A DNA stretch of 5,968 bases, from the NCBI GenBank assembly GCA_031266115.1, contig JAISBQ010000241.1:1-5968 (forward strand), read 5' to 3'. This document shows positions 5,948 to 5,968 of the stretch, piece after piece. This DNA is from Bifidobacteriaceae bacterium (lineage in GTDB: Bacteria > Actinomycetota > Actinomycetes > Actinomycetales > WQXJ01). A model generated the notes under the pieces. The model was not told the DNA's origin. It saw only the letters and a program-made list of their open reading frames with translations, and ran no database searches. The position numbers and the translations under genes were made by a program. Position 1 is the first letter of the stretch, and each line of letters begins with the position of its first letter.

Positions 5948-5968
5948 GCGAATCTGGTGCGGCGGCTC

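Noticed and set aside
5938..5968. ATG at 5938 opening a plus-strand frame to the window end
   Set aside because: The ATG lies inside the right arm of the inverted repeat and only ten codons are visible. A GAGAG-like purine run upstream is not enough to call a gene.
5783..5968. LexA/SOS box upstream of pcrA
   Set aside because: No CGAAC-N4-GTTCG type palindrome is present; the region contains neither GAAC nor GTTC in suitable spacing.
1..5968. CRISPR array, tRNA or rRNA genes, insertion sequence, prophage or toxin-antitoxin genes
   Set aside because: No regular direct repeats with spacers, no cloverleaf-like or rRNA stretch, and no transposase, integrase or toxin-like product was seen on either strand.

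Overview
The window is GC-rich chromosomal DNA, almost certainly from an actinomycete (Actinomycetota). The reasons are strong G/C at third codon positions, a UvrD/PcrA helicase that follows the mycobacterial UvrD1 pattern along its whole length, a secreted Pro-rich peptidoglycan amidase of actinobacterial type, and gene starts with no clear Shine-Dalgarno but with TANNNT motifs just upstream, as expected for leaderless transcripts. I cannot name the genus from sequence alone.

Layout: (1) 1-105, the last 34 codons of an unidentified plus-strand gene, followed by a GC-rich intergenic stretch that holds nested inverted repeats (114-184) and a weak promoter candidate. (2) 288-2636, plus strand, a large exported zinc amidase of the PGRP/Amidase_2 family with a long lysine-free N-terminal half, a Pro/Ser/Thr linker, the catalytic domain and two lysine-rich beta-sandwich-like repeats. 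(3) A hairpin at 2643-2658 between convergent stop codons, probably a shared bidirectional terminator. (4) 2661-3308, minus strand, a 215-aa uncharacterised protein resembling PD-(D/E)XK nuclease-like proteins, with Gln at the usual acidic position of the E-x-K motif. (5) 3389-5782, minus strand, an intact pcrA/uvrD1-type DNA helicase. (6) 5783-5968, non-coding, with a 9-bp inverted repeat abutting the pcrA start region and a 20-bp near-perfect inverted repeat close to the window edge.

The amidase works at the cell wall. The helicase works in DNA repair and replication-transcription conflict, and the small nuclease-like protein behind it could be co-transcribed or have its own leaderless promoter. 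The two halves of the window are convergent and show no functional link. Nothing here amounts to a clear new defence or mobile system. The best leads are the nuclease-like protein with the altered motif, the charge-polarised amidase, and the inverted repeats in the two intergenic regions.
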